Shown here piece after piece: positions 24,015-33,243 of a DNA stretch of 47,664 nucleotides. Each line of letters begins with the position of its first letter. Position 1 is the stretch's first letter. Origin of the DNA: Hyphomicrobiaceae bacterium. Lineage in GTDB: Bacteria > Pseudomonadota > Alphaproteobacteria > Rhizobiales > Hyphomicrobiaceae. The DNA lies in assembly GCA_025359185.1 (NCBI GenBank), contig JANYHF010000067.1, forward strand, positions 1-47,664. Direction: 5' to 3'. The translations under genes were made by a program, and so were the position numbers. The notes beneath the pieces were generated by a model. That model had not been told where the DNA came from, did no database searches, and was given only the letters and a program-made list of their open reading frames with translations.

Positions 24015-24356
24015 TCAACTCTCCACCGTCTCCTCAACAATTCGCACGCGGGTGGAATGAGGCTTGAGGCCGCTCTTTCGCAGAACGATATCGACATCAA
24101 AGTCGAGTGCATTCAGCAGGGCGAGGAGCCGGTCCGTCGAAAAACCGGTCGCCCGACCTTTCATGAGCCGCGAAACGTCCGGCTGTGATAGTCCGAGCCG
24201 TTGACCCGCTTCGTTCTGCGTCAAGGCAAGCGTCTTGATCCGCTTCGCGATCTGATACGTGAGCTGCGCCTTGACCAACAAAGCGTCCGCGTCAGGCAAA
24301 CCAAGATCGGCGAAGACGTTGCCGCTGCCGATGGTGACATCCGGATGCTGGCTCAC
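24015..24356 (-). CDS. HigA-type XRE antitoxin
   Basis: A 113-residue protein with a helix-turn-helix of the XRE/HTH_37 type (TQNEAGQRLGLSQPDVSRLM) followed by RLLALLNALDFDVDIVLR. It is the DNA-binding antitoxin partner of the upstream RelE/HigB-like toxin; such antitoxins neutralise the toxin and repress their own promoter. The start is GTG at 24356, overlapping the last base of the toxin stop codon. Toxin-first gene order is typical of HigBA. Confidence 0.85.
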   Translation of the reverse strand: MSQHPDVTIGSGNVFADLGLPDADALLVKAQLTYQIAKRIKTLALTQNEAGQRLGLSQPDVSRLMKGRATGFSTDRLLALLNALDFDVDIVLRKSGLKPHSTRVRIVEETVES

Positions 24357-24721
24357 TATTCGGTTCCTTTGCTCTTTTCGTAGTCTTGCTCGGCCAGTCG
24401 CAAGCGTCGTTTCACGAGATCGAATTCTGACTTAGGTGTTTCGATGCCGCGTTTGGATTTCTTTTGAAACGCGTGCAGCACGTAGACGAAGTCGTCGAAG
24501 CGAACGGTATATACGGCCCGGTGGGCATCACCATCATGCCGGGCGACAATTTCAAGGACGCCTGCGCCGCCAAAACCCTTCAAAATTTTTGCGTCGTCGT
24601 GCCGGTCTCCGATTTGGGCGACCCAAAGAGCGTGACCGACATCGTTTCGAACTTCTGCTGGCATCGCCGACAAGTCACTTTTGCTGCTCGCTATCCAGCG
24701 GAGAGGCTTTGCTTCGAACAC
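24356..24721 (-). CDS. RelE/HigB-like toxin (phage-derived Gp49-like family)
   Basis: A 121-residue protein of the Gp49-like/RelE-ParE fold. The family segments MPAEVRNDVGHALWVAQ, AKILKGFGGAGVLEIV, HRAVYTVRFDDFVYVLHAFQKKSKRGIETP are all recognisable; the last, with its Lys/Lys/Lys/Arg cluster, is diagnostic. Members cleave mRNA at the ribosome. It starts at GTG 24721 behind a perfect AGGAGG (24729-24734, 7 bases). The pair is AT-richer than its neighbours, in keeping with mobile origin. Confidence 0.88.
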   Translation of the reverse strand: MFEAKPLRWIASSKSDLSAMPAEVRNDVGHALWVAQIGDRHDDAKILKGFGGAGVLEIVARHDGDAHRAVYTVRFDDFVYVLHAFQKKSKRGIETPKSEFDLVKRRLRLAEQDYEKSKGTE

Positions 24722-24735
24722 TACGCTACCTCCTT

Positions 24736-24751
24736 ATGGTAATAATACCAT
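24736..24751. promoter_or_regulatory. Operator-like inverted repeat of the toxin-antitoxin pair
   Basis: ATGGTA-ATAA-TACCAT has perfect 6-bp arms and lies just upstream of the toxin ribosome-binding site. The HigA-like antitoxin is the obvious candidate to bind it for autoregulation. Confidence 0.55.
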
Positions 24752-24821
24752 TGAACGCCTGGAGTATCAATTTGGTCCGTATTATTAATCTGCACAGGGA
24801 TGTATTCGCTTGTTAATGCGC

Positions 24822-24849
24822 CGCGCAATCAGCTGTCGCGCAATCAGCT
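24822..24849. repeat. Tandem duplication upstream of maeB
   Basis: CGCGCAATCAGCT occurs at 24822-24834 and again at 24837-24849, a 15-base period. It lies about 75 bases before the malic enzyme start. A recent small duplication is the simplest reading. Confidence 0.6.
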
Positions 24850-24921
24850 TGTGCTGCGCGGGCCGGTGCGGCAGGCTAGCGTCTGCCCTTCGTTCGCAGC
24901 CCCCAATTCCGAGCCCCACCC

Positions 24922-27192
24922 ATGAGTCGCAAGATCGAACGCACGCCGATTACCAACCAGGAAGCGCTCGATTTCCACAGCCGCGGCAAGCCCGGCAAGC
25001 TCGAAGTGCAGCCGACCAAGCCGATGGCGACCCAGCGTGATCTGTCGCTGGCCTATTCGCCCGGCGTCGCCGTGCCAGTGCAAGCGATCGCCGACGATCC
25101 GCGCAAGGTTTATGATTACACCTCCAAGGGCAACATGGTGGCGGTGATTTCCAACGGCACAGCCATCCTTGGGCTCGGCGCATTGGGTGCGTTGGCGTCA
25201 AAGCCAGTGATGGAAGGCAAGTCCGTGCTCTTCAAGCGCTTTGCCGACGTTGATTCTATCGATCTCGAAGTCGATACGACCGACGTCGACGCCTTCGTCA
25301 ATTGTGTGCGCTATCTCGGCCCGGCCTTTGGCGGCATCAATCTTGAAGACATCAAGGCGCCAGACTGCTTCATCATCGAGCAGCGGCTGCGCGAGCTGAT
25401 GGATATCCCAGTGTTCCATGATGATCAGCATGGTACGGCCATTATCGCCGTGGCCGGCATGATCAACGCGCTGCATTTGACAGGTCGCGAAATGAAAACG
25501 ACCAAGCTGGTGGTCAACGGCGCGGGGGCGGCAGGTATAGCCTGCCTGGAGTTGGTGAAAGCCATGGGCTTGCCCAACCAAAACGCAATTCTGTGCGATA
25601 CCAAAGGCGTTGTGTATCAGGGCCGCAAAGAGGGCATGAACCAGTGGAAATCGGGACATGCAGTTGATACCAAAGCCCGCTCGCTCGAAGATGCGTTGAC
25701 GGGCGCCGATGTGTTCTTCGGGCTGTCGGCCGCAGGTGCCGTGACCAAAGCAATGGTTCTGAAAATGGCACCAAAGCCGATCCTGTTCGCCATGGCCAAT
25801 CCCGATCCGGAAATCACCCCGGAAGAAGTGCATTCGGTGCGCGACGATGCCATCGTGGCGACGGGACGATCAGATTATCCCAATCAGATCAACAACGTTC
25901 TTGGATTCCCCTACATCTTCCGCGGCGCGCTGGACGTTCAGGCCTCGACCATCAACGACGCTATGAAGATCGCAGCGGCCGAAGCATTGGCAAGACTGGC
26001 GCGCACGGAGGTTCCCGATGCGGTGGCGGCGGCTTATGGCGGGTTCCGTCCCCATTATGGCAATGACTACATCATTCCTGCACCGTTCGATCCGCGACTG
26101 ATGTCGGCCATTCCCGTGGCGGTCGCCAAGGCTGCCATCGAGTCAGGCGTCGCCCGCCGAAAGATTGAAGATTTTGATGCCTATGCCAGCCGGTTGTCGG
26201 CGCGGCTCAATCCGGTAGCTGGATGGCTGCAGTCGATCTTTGAGAAGGTGCGCCGCTCGCCCAAGCGCGTCGTCTTTGCCGAGGGCGAGGAAGAGCAGGT
26301 CATTCGCGCGGCGAACGCGTTCCACGGCTACGGGCTCGGCAAGCCGATCCTGATTGGCCGCACCGAGCGTATGGAAGAGGCGTTCGCCGATGCCGGCATT
26401 GGCGACCGCGACCATCTCCAGGTCGTCAACGCCCGCGGTTACGAGCACGGCCGCATGTATGCGGAATTTCTCTACAGCCGCCTGCAACGCAAGGGCTACC
26501 TGTTCCGCGACTGCCAACGCATGGTCAATAACGACCGCAACATCTTCGGTGCGTGCATGGTGGCGATGGGCCATGCCGACGCCATGGTGACAGGGGTGAC
26601 GCGAAACTGGTCAACCGTGCACGAAGAAATCCGCCGCGTGCTCGACGCCAAACCCGGCCATACAGTCATGGGTGTATCGCTGGTGCTCTCACGCGGCCGC
26701 GCCGTGCTCGTCGCTGACACCAGTGTGCATGATATGCCGACCCCAGAGCAGTTGGTGGGCATCGCTATCGAAGCGGCTGCCGTGTCGCGCCGGCTGGGGG
26801 CCGAGCCGCGCGTGGCGATGCTCGCCTATTCCACCTTTGGCCAGCCGCGAGGTGAGCGCTCCGAAAAGATCCGCGAGGCTGTGGCGATGCTCGATGCCAG
26901 GCAAGTGGATTTCGACTATGATGGCGATATGGGCGCAGATGTAGCGCTGAATTCCGAAGCAATGAGACAGTATTCGTTCTGCCGGCTTAAGGATACGGCC
27001 AATGTTTTGGTAATGCCGGCGTTCCATTCTGCCAGTATATCGACAAAAATGCTGCAGGAGCTCGGTGGCTGCACGGTGATCGGTCCCCTGCTGGTCGGCC
27101 TCTCGCATCCGGTGCAGATCGTCGGTCTCGGCGCGCGCGATAGCGACATCGTCAACGCTGCGGCGCTGGCGGCGTTTGATATCAATGGGTGA
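24922..27192 (+). CDS. maeB: NADP-dependent malic enzyme (malic/phosphotransacetylase-like fusion)
   Basis: Oxidatively decarboxylates malate to pyruvate, giving NADPH. The 756-residue length is that of the large MaeB form. Residues 1 to about 430 are the catalytic part, with the metal-binding [11 protein letters not shown], the dinucleotide-binding [14 protein letters not shown] and [14 protein letters not shown]. From about residue 435 follows a phosphotransacetylase-like domain ([16 protein letters not shown]) thought to be regulatory through acetyl-CoA. ATG 24922 is preceded by a weak ribosome-binding site. It is transcribed alone. Confidence 0.95.
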   Translation: MSRKIERTPITNQEALDFHSRGKPGKLEVQPTKPMATQRDLSLAYSPGVAVPVQAIADDPRKVYDYTSKGNMVAVISNGTAILGLGALGALASKPVMEGKSVLFKRFADVDSIDLEVDTTDVDAFVNCVRYLGPAFGGINLEDIKAPDCFIIEQRLRELMDIPVFHDDQHGTAIIAVAGMINALHLTGREMKTTKLVVNGAGAAGIACLELVKAMGLPNQNAILCDTKGVVYQGRKEGMNQWKSGHAVDTKARSLEDALTGADVFFGLSAAGAVTKAMVLKMAPKPILFAMANPDPEITPEEVHSVRDDAIVATGRSDYPNQINNVLGFPYIFRGALDVQASTINDAMKIAAAEALARLARTEVPDAVAAAYGGFRPHYGNDYIIPAPFDPRLMSAIPVAVAKAAIESGVARRKIEDFDAYASRLSARLNPVAGWLQSIFEKVRRSPKRVVFAEGEEEQVIRAANAFHGYGLGKPILIGRTERMEEAFADAGIGDRDHLQVVNARGYEHGRMYAEFLYSRLQRKGYLFRDCQRMVNNDRNIFGACMVAMGHADAMVTGVTRNWSTVHEEIRRVLDAKPGHTVMGVSLVLSRGRAVLVADTSVHDMPTPEQLVGIAIEAAAVSRRLGAEPRVAMLAYSTFGQPRGERSEKIREAVAMLDARQVDFDYDGDMGADVALNSEAMRQYSFCRLKDTANVLVMPAFHSASISTKMLQELGGCTVIGPLLVGLSHPVQIVGLGARDSDIVNAAALAAFDING

Positions 27193-27217
27193 CGCGTCGC
27201 AAGGTGTCCGGAGCCGA

Positions 27218-28156
27218 TCAGGTGGAGGGTCTGGCCGCTTCAACAATCGCCAATGCCGTCATCAGGTCGAGATGGCCGCCACCGCCGTTCTTGTAGACCG
27301 TAATGTTGTTTGCTGACGTGCGGCCTGGTGCGTCAGCCACCAGATCATACAAATCACCGAGCACATCCTTTTCAGTGATCACGCCATTGCGAATGGGAAT
27401 CATGATCTCCCCAATGTGCTCGATGGTCGTACCACGGAAATCGACGAAGAGCCGGGAGCGGCGGATGGCCTCGTCGTCGGCCTCGCGCATATCGGGAATG
27501 TAGGCACCGACGAGATCAAGATGGGTGCCAGGTTTCAGCCACGCGCCGAGCACGAGCGGCTGCTTGCTCATGGTGGCGCAGGAGATGATGTCGGCCTCGC
27601 GTACTGCGGCTTCGAGATCGTTCGCGACCATGACCGGGCGTCCGATGTCGCCAAGCCGGGCTGCCACTTCCTCTGCGCGTGGGCGAGTGCGGTTCCAGAA
27701 GGTTACACGTTCAATAGATGGGCGGACGCTGAGATGAGCGCGGATCAGCGGCTCAGACATGACACCAGCACCGACCATCAGCAGAGAACGGCTGTCTGAC
27801 CTTGACAGAAGCGTAGAGCCAAGCGCCGAGTCGCCCGCGGTTTTCCAGCGCGTGACGGCGGCGGCATCAATCACCGCGCTGGTGGCCCCGGTATCGGCGT
27901 CGAACAACAGGAGGCTGCCCTGGATCGACGGCACATACGGTGTGCGCTTAACATTTTCAGGGAAAATGCTTGCCGCCTTAACGCAGGAACCTAACCCTGT
28001 GATCCAGGCACCGCGCGCCAGCAAGCCATTGCCCGCCTCGCTGAAATAAAGGTCGCCAATCTGGGGCCTGGGTTTTGCGTGCCCTGCCCGCAGCGCTGCC
28101 ACGATACGCGGCCAATCCATGACGCGATCAACGGTCGCATTGTCGATGATTAGCAT
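27218..28156 (-). CDS. Ornithine cyclodeaminase/mu-crystallin family protein
   Basis: A 312-residue NAD(P)-dependent enzyme of the OCD/mu-crystallin family, which includes ornithine cyclodeaminases, alanine dehydrogenases and ketimine reductases. The dinucleotide motif is LLMVGAGVMSEPLIRAHL, followed by VTFWNRTRPRAEEVAARLG. The conserved substrate-side residues lie in VTRWKTAGDSALG and GSCVKAASIFPEN. True ornithine cyclodeaminase activity cannot be claimed. ATG 28156 has GGAG 6 bases upstream. It follows the DUF3726 gene by 16 bases, so the pair is an operon. Confidence 0.85.
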   Translation of the reverse strand: MLIIDNATVDRVMDWPRIVAALRAGHAKPRPQIGDLYFSEAGNGLLARGAWITGLGSCVKAASIFPENVKRTPYVPSIQGSLLLFDADTGATSAVIDAAAVTRWKTAGDSALGSTLLSRSDSRSLLMVGAGVMSEPLIRAHLSVRPSIERVTFWNRTRPRAEEVAARLGDIGRPVMVANDLEAAVREADIISCATMSKQPLVLGAWLKPGTHLDLVGAYIPDMREADDEAIRRSRLFVDFRGTTIEHIGEIMIPIRNGVITEKDVLGDLYDLVADAPGRTSANNITVYKNGGGGHLDLMTALAIVEAARPST

Positions 28157-28172
28157 TGATCGCTCCAAAGCA

Positions 28173-28838
28173 CTAATCGTTGTCGGTTAGGCCTGCGCCT
28201 GCGCCGCGCAGCCGCGAGGTTTCGCCTTCGGGCACATACGTGCGATTGGCAAAGTCCGTCAACTCGCTCCACGTCATCGTATCGACTTCCGCCCCCTGGT
28301 GGCGCAGAGACGTGACGGCCGGTGCGGACATGACAGACTTTGTGATTATCAGCCAATCGACCCGTGTCACGGCCAAGCCGTTCAGGCTACCGGCATCGGC
28401 GACGATTTCGCCCGCGTGGCATTCAATGGCGAGGCCAGGCCAGCGAACAAGCAGCGGCCGGTCATAGCGCTTGGATAGGCGCGCCAGGGCCGGCAAAACC
28501 AGAACCGGGGCCGCGAGATGGCGCAGCGAGAGCTCACCCGAACCTTGGGGCAATGTCAGCGTTTCGTCGCTAAGCGCTGTGAGCACGGAGATGGGGCCCA
28601 AACGCCGCGCTGAATCCGTGGGCCCGTAACTCGTGCCAACTTGCTGCGCCGAATCAAACGATTCCAGCCGGAACATTTGGCGCAGCACGCCGGCCGTCAA
28701 GGGTTTCAGCCAGGGCAGCCCGCGCATGGCCAGCCAGCGGGCAGCCTGCCCGGCTTCCTCCGCCAACCCCCAATGATAGCCGGCGCCCCGTGACGCTTTC
28801 AGTGCCGTCGATTCGATCTCGTTAAGCGACACCCACAT
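28173..28838 (-). CDS. DUF3726 domain-containing protein
   Basis: A 221-residue member of the DUF3726 family. The signature is the N-terminal VSLNEIESTALKASRGAGYH followed by WGLAEEAGQAARWLAMRGLP. The rest has TYVPEGETSRLRGAGAGLTDND at its end, again family-typical. The function is unknown. Its pairing with an amino acid-related dehydrogenase gene points to amino acid or opine-like metabolism. ATG 28838 is used; the upstream TTG has no advantage. Confidence 0.8.
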   Translation of the reverse strand: MWVSLNEIESTALKASRGAGYHWGLAEEAGQAARWLAMRGLPWLKPLTAGVLRQMFRLESFDSAQQVGTSYGPTDSARRLGPISVLTALSDETLTLPQGSGELSLRHLAAPVLVLPALARLSKRYDRPLLVRWPGLAIECHAGEIVADAGSLNGLAVTRVDWLIITKSVMSAPAVTSLRHQGAEVDTMTWSELTDFANRTYVPEGETSRLRGAGAGLTDND

Positions 28839-29081
28839 CAACGCACGCCCACACTAAGGACGGCCAATCGCCGCCACGCACTGATCGAACCCTGAGACGC
28901 GGCAAAAGGCAAGCCATCAGAGGTTAATGCCGCTATCGCTGGAGACTACGACAGGTACTGCGGGGACGGTCTAAGTGCTTCATTCGGCGGGTTGACGCGG
29001 GTTGCAGCTGTGCCCATTTAACCATAAATGCAGTTAACTGGATTTCTGCCCGTCCAACCCGCTTTTTTGACCAAGGCCCTC

Positions 29082-30134
29082 ATGGAAACGTTCGCGTCTT
29101 TGGCCTCAGTGCCCTGGTTTGGAATGCCCAGCTTCGTCTGGGCCGGATTTATCGGGCTCGTCCTGGGGCTGCTGATGCTGGATCTCGGCGTGTTCCACGG
29201 CAAGCCGCACGAGATCGGCATCCGCGAGAGCCTCGGCATGTCGGCGTTTTTTCTCTCGCTGGGCCTGGGGTTCTCGCTGGTGGTCGGCTGGCTCTACTAT
29301 GGCCAGAACCCCGATATGATCCTTGATCCGCATTTGGTCGCCGGCATGGGACCGTTTGACCGGGCGTGGCACGCGGGCGAGCTGTACCTTACGGGCTATC
29401 TGATCGAGCAGAGCCTGTCGCTGGACAACATTTTCGTTATCTCACTCGTGTTCAACTACTTCGCTATCCCAAGGCAGTTTCAGCACGCCGTGCTGTTTTG
29501 GGGCGTCCTCGGCGTTATCGTGATGCGCGGCGTTATGATTGCGGCGGGCGCGGCGCTGATCACCAATGTGCATTGGATTCTCTACGTCTTTGCTGCCTTC
29601 CTGGTGGTGACTGGCGTTCGCATGTTGTTCACCCATGACGACGGTGGACCTGACATCGGCAGTAATCCGTTGGCTCGTCAGCTGACCCGCTCACTTCGCG
29701 TGACGGACGATCTGCATGGCGGCAAGTTCACGATCAAAGCGCCATTGCCCGAAAGCGGCAAGGTGGTGCGCTGGGTGACGCGGCTGTTCCTGTGTCTGGT
29801 CACAATCGAAGTCGCCGACTTGGTGTTTGCGGTCGATTCGGTACCGGCGATCTTCTCGATCACGCAGGAGCCGTTCATCGTCTACTCGTCGAACATCTTC
29901 GCAATACTCGGCCTGCGCTCGCTTTATTTCGCGCTGTCCGCGGTGGTGCACCGGTTCCATTATCTCAAATATTCGCTGGCCCTGGTGCTGGTACTCATCG
30001 GCGGCAAAATCCTTATCGAGCCGTGGCTTGGCAAACTGCCAACCGAATGGAGCCTCGGTGCCACGATTGCGCTGCTGGCGGGCGGCGTGCTGTTCTCGCT
30101 CTGGCAGACCCGACGGGAGGCGAAGACGGATTAA
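29082..30134 (+). CDS. TerC family integral membrane protein
   Basis: A 350-residue membrane protein with seven to nine hydrophobic helices and the TerC family motifs: LDLGVFHGKPHEIGIRES, YLIEQSLSLDNIFVISLVF and VIEVADLVFAVDSVPAIF (with the acidic residues of the metal path, DN and DSVPA). Family members are linked to tellurite resistance and to manganese or calcium export, in part co-translocationally. ATG 29082 has AAGG upstream; an ATG at 29028 is less likely. I looked for a yybP-ykoY manganese riboswitch in the leader and did not find one. The stop overlaps that of secB by 4 bases. Confidence 0.9.
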   Translation: METFASLASVPWFGMPSFVWAGFIGLVLGLLMLDLGVFHGKPHEIGIRESLGMSAFFLSLGLGFSLVVGWLYYGQNPDMILDPHLVAGMGPFDRAWHAGELYLTGYLIEQSLSLDNIFVISLVFNYFAIPRQFQHAVLFWGVLGVIVMRGVMIAAGAALITNVHWILYVFAAFLVVTGVRMLFTHDDGGPDIGSNPLARQLTRSLRVTDDLHGGKFTIKAPLPESGKVVRWVTRLFLCLVTIEVADLVFAVDSVPAIFSITQEPFIVYSSNIFAILGLRSLYFALSAVVHRFHYLKYSLALVLVLIGGKILIEPWLGKLPTEWSLGATIALLAGGVLFSLWQTRREAKTD

Positions 30135-30640
30135 ACTGTAACTTTGCCGCCCGCCGCGTCCTGCTTGGCCATTTCCTGCACGTAGAGTTGGCCGAAATCG
30201 ATAGGATCGAGATAGAGCTGCGGGAAGCCGCCGTCGCGGGTGAGATCGGCAACGAGACGCCGCACGAAGGGGAACAGCAGCGTCGGGCACTGGATGCGCA
30301 GCACCTGATTTCTGACGTCCTCGGGCAATCCTTCGACCCGGAAGGCGCCAGCATATTCCAGTTGCAGATGGAACAGCACCATCTTGTCAAGGCTCAGCCG
30401 GTTCTCGACGTTGAGCACAACCTCGTGCACATTTTCGCCCATTTCGCGCACAGCAACCGCTATGCTGATATCGAGTTTAGGTTGCTGGGTCTGCTGCTGC
30501 TGGAAGGATTGCGGCGCGTTCGGATTCTCGAAACTCAGGTCCTTCACGTATTGACCGAGCACCTGAACAACAGGCTCTGGAGTGACAGCTGCGCCTGCTT
30601 TGCCATTGCCGCTCTTGGCCGTCTTATCATCCGCCGCCAT
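30131..30640 (-). CDS. secB: Protein-export chaperone SecB
   Basis: The 169-residue tetrameric cytosolic chaperone that keeps preproteins unfolded and passes them to SecA. The core is clear: VLGQYVKDLSFENPNAP, VVLNVENRL, YAGAFRVEG, CPTLLFPFVRRLVADLTRDG and FPQLYLDPIDFGQLY. The first 20 residues are a variable low-complexity tail. It is followed downstream only by the convergent terC gene. In many relatives secB lies next to dnaQ, which here is about 12 kb away. Confidence 0.95.
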   Translation of the reverse strand: MAADDKTAKSGNGKAGAAVTPEPVVQVLGQYVKDLSFENPNAPQSFQQQQTQQPKLDISIAVAVREMGENVHEVVLNVENRLSLDKMVLFHLQLEYAGAFRVEGLPEDVRNQVLRIQCPTLLFPFVRRLVADLTRDGGFPQLYLDPIDFGQLYVQEMAKQDAAGGKVTV

Positions 30641-30727
30641 GGCATCGTTCCTGTCTAAAAAGCGTATCGATGGATTTGTCCAGCAGCGCGCGTAGCATGA
30701 CGTGCCGGAGCCCGCAATCTATCGTGC

Positions 30728-31186
30728 TCACTTGTCGTCAACCCGGTGGAACTCGGCGTCAATGACCTTGCCAGGGGGTGGGCTGCCAGGACGGGGCGGC
30801 GGCTTGCCAGCTGGGCGCGTTTCGAAGACATGCGTTTTCAGAAGCCGGGAGAATGCCCAAGTCATCAACGGCCGCCGCAGCTGGGGAACCAGCAGCACGA
30901 ACCCCATGGCATCCGTGATGAGGCCCGGAGCCACCATCAGCACGCCCGCCAGCGTTAGGCCCGCTCCATCTAACAGCGTCTCGACAGGCATATGCCCTTC
31001 GGCCAGCGATTGCTGCGCGCTGAACAACGTTTTGAGGCCTTGCTGCCGCAGCAAATAAGCGCCGAACACGCTCAGGCCCAAGACCAGCGCAACCGTCGGC
31101 AGAAATCCGATACTGCTGCCCACAGTGATCAGCACATAGATCTCAAGAAACGGCAGCAGAAAAAGAAGAAGGACGAGAATAGCCAC
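30728..31186 (-). CDS. fxsA: FxsA family membrane protein
   Basis: A 152-residue FxsA protein with four hydrophobic segments: LVLLLFLLPFLEIYVLITVG, FLPTVALVLGLSVFGAYLLR, and the GLTLAGVLMVAPGLITDAMG plus FVLLVPQLRR region. The signature GLITDxxGFxLL-P-R is present. In E. coli FxsA overexpression relieves phage exclusion; the normal role is unknown. The C-terminal tail is Pro-rich. It precedes secB in the same leftward direction and is divergent from the Tim44-like gene. Confidence 0.88.
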   Translation of the reverse strand: MAILVLLLFLLPFLEIYVLITVGSSIGFLPTVALVLGLSVFGAYLLRQQGLKTLFSAQQSLAEGHMPVETLLDGAGLTLAGVLMVAPGLITDAMGFVLLVPQLRRPLMTWAFSRLLKTHVFETRPAGKPPPRPGSPPPGKVIDAEFHRVDDK

Positions 31187-31339
31187 TGGCTTGGGTGCTT
31201 TTCCGTGAAACCGTCATTGTTGTCCCTACTTTAGACCGCAATGGATGCGAGGTCGATGCTTGTTGGCGCGCGGGTTGCGATGCCGTAAGGTCGGGTTTCA
31301 CACAGAGACATTCTGACTGAGATTGGAGAGTCGACCCTC

Positions 31340-32059
31340 ATGATAGGCGGCTTTGAAATTCCGACCATCGTATTTTTGCTCCTGGCTGTGCTCGTTATCG
31401 CCAGACTGGTGAGCGTGCTTGGCCGAAAGACCGGACAGGAGCGGCCCACCGACCGCTATCGTCCGGCGGCAGGCACCGGCCAGGCCTCCGACAACGTCAT
31501 TCCGATGCCTCGGGTTGGCGGCGATACGCGGCCGCCTGCGCCGGTACCTGTCGCAAGCGACAAGAGCGCCGAAGATCGCATGAAGGGCCAGGCACCCGCA
31601 GGGTCTGTCCTGGAGACAGGCTTTTTCGACATCGCAAGGCAAGATGCTGCGTTTGATCCAAAGACCTTCCTCAAGGGCGCCAAGACTGCCTACGAAATGA
31701 TCGTTGTCGCCTTTGCAGAGGGCGACCGGCGGCAGCTGAAGTCGCTCACAGCCAAAGATGTGTTCGATGGTTTTGCCCGCGCCATTGGTGAACGCGAGAG
31801 CCGTAACGAAACCAACGAGACCAATTTCATCGGCATCCACAAGGCCGACATCATTGATGCCGAAGCCAAGGATCAGACGGCGCGGCTGACGGTGAAATTT
31901 ATTAGCCAGCTCATCACAGTGATCCGCAACAAGGCAGGGGAGATCGTTGAAGGTGATGCCAAGCAGGTGCGTGAGGTCACAGACATTTGGACTTTTGCGC
32001 GCGATCTGACGTCGACGGACCCGAACTGGAAGCTGGTTGCCACCCAGTCGGCCAATTGA
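31340..32059 (+). CDS. Tim44/TimA-like membrane protein
   Basis: A 239-residue protein with an N-terminal membrane anchor (FEIPTIVFLLLAVLVIARLV), a Pro-rich linker (residues about 40-85) and a C-terminal Tim44-like domain (DPKTFLKGAKTAYEMIVVAF through VREVTDIWTFARD). The alphaproteobacterial TimA proteins are the bacterial relatives of mitochondrial Tim44; their role is membrane-associated but poorly known. The stop overlaps the TTG start of mltA (TTGA), and the tim44-mltA-smr trio is a conserved operon. Confidence 0.9.
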   Translation: MIGGFEIPTIVFLLLAVLVIARLVSVLGRKTGQERPTDRYRPAAGTGQASDNVIPMPRVGGDTRPPAPVPVASDKSAEDRMKGQAPAGSVLETGFFDIARQDAAFDPKTFLKGAKTAYEMIVVAFAEGDRRQLKSLTAKDVFDGFARAIGERESRNETNETNFIGIHKADIIDAEAKDQTARLTVKFISQLITVIRNKAGEIVEGDAKQVREVTDIWTFARDLTSTDPNWKLVATQSAN

Positions 32060-33243
32060 GTGCAAGCGTGTTGGGTTCCCTTAACCGATATTCGCTGCTG
32101 CTCGTCCTGTTGGCTGCCTCGCCTCAGGGCGTGTGGGCTGCGGGAGAGCCGGTGAAAGTGCGCGAACCTTTGACTTTTAAACAGGTTGTTGGTTGGGCCG
32201 AAGATGATCACGTAGCGGCGCTAGTGGCGTTCCGTCAGGCCTGTGCGGCGGCCCCGGGCACCGGTCCTGAAGGCGTGCGCGCTGGATTGAAGCGGATATG
32301 CGCCCTCGCCAAAAAGCTGCCCGACAGCGATGTGCATGACCGGGCTAAGGCGCGGGGGTTTTTCGAAACTCATTTCTTGCCCTTTCGAGTGGAAAATGCG
32401 GGTACCGATGGTCTGCTGACGGGGTATTTCGAACCTGAGCTGGAAGGGTCACTGGAACCCTCAAAGGCGTTCCATGTGCCAGTGCTGAAGCGGCCGGATG
32501 ATCTTGTCGACGTGGTTGCGGCCACAGATAGGGCGGCTGCCAACGCGCAAGGCCGCCTTGCTGCCATGCGCAAGACCGGCAACGAGCTCACCCCCTATTT
32601 CACGCGGGCCGAAATCGAAGGCGGGGCGCTGAAGGCGCGCGGGCTTGAGTTGCTGTACCTGCGCGACGCGGCGGATGCTTATTTCATGCATGTGCAGGGT
32701 TCGGGCCGCATCCGTTTGCGCGACGGAAAATCGGTGCGCATCGGCTATGCCGGCAAGAATGGGTATCCTTACACATCCGCAGGCGCGGTGCTGATCAGCC
32801 AGGGCGCAATTGCTCGCGGGGATCTGACGCTGCAAAGTATGCGGGCCTGGTTCCATGCGCATCCACAGGAAACACCGGGTATTTTGCAACAGAACAAATC
32901 CTACATCTTCTTCGAGCTGAAACCGGCTGCCGATCACTTCACCGGCCCGATTGGTGCGCAGGGCACGCCTTTGACCCCCCGCCGCAGCCTCGCCGTTGAT
33001 CCATCGTTCCACGTTTTGGGCACGCCGATCTTCGTATCGTCAGAGACCGTTCAACATGGCACCACCACCGGCTTCCACCATTTGTTGATTGCGCAGGATG
33101 TTGGCTCGGCCATCAAGGGCCCAGAGCGGGGTGACATTTTCTGGGGTAGCGGCGAGGCTGCCGAAGAGATCGCCGGCCGGACCAAGAACCGTGGCCATTT
33201 CTTCGTTCTGCTACCCAAACCCGATATGCCGCCTGCCCCATGA
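32056..33243 (+). CDS. mltA: Membrane-bound lytic murein transglycosylase A
   Basis: Cleaves the glycan backbone of peptidoglycan, forming 1,6-anhydromuropeptides. The 395-residue protein has an N-terminal signal (SLLLVLLAASPQGVWA), then FFETHFLPFRV, LLTGYFEPELEGS, YFMHVQGSGRIRLRDGKSVR, and the C-terminal LLIAQDVGSAIKGPERGDIF with the catalytic Asp region; no lipobox Cys is seen, so it may be soluble in the periplasm. The start is TTG 32056, overlapping the Tim44-like stop. It overlaps smr by ATGA at the other end. Confidence 0.92.
   Translation: MSASVLGSLNRYSLLLVLLAASPQGVWAAGEPVKVREPLTFKQVVGWAEDDHVAALVAFRQACAAAPGTGPEGVRAGLKRICALAKKLPDSDVHDRAKARGFFETHFLPFRVENAGTDGLLTGYFEPELEGSLEPSKAFHVPVLKRPDDLVDVVAATDRAAANAQGRLAAMRKTGNELTPYFTRAEIEGGALKARGLELLYLRDAADAYFMHVQGSGRIRLRDGKSVRIGYAGKNGYPYTSAGAVLISQGAIARGDLTLQSMRAWFHAHPQETPGILQQNKSYIFFELKPAADHFTGPIGAQGTPLTPRRSLAVDPSFHVLGTPIFVSSETVQHGTTTGFHHLLIAQDVGSAIKGPERGDIFWGSGEAAEEIAGRTKNRGHFFVLLPKPDMPPAP

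Noticed and set aside
23726-24067. A 113-codon rightward frame after rho
   Set aside because: Its translation is not protein-like and it runs into the antitoxin gene; the parallel frame with the internal TAG is the more coherent one.
28842-29081. Possible yybP-ykoY manganese riboswitch upstream of terC
   Set aside because: The conserved GGGGAGTAGC-type motifs are absent from the leader.
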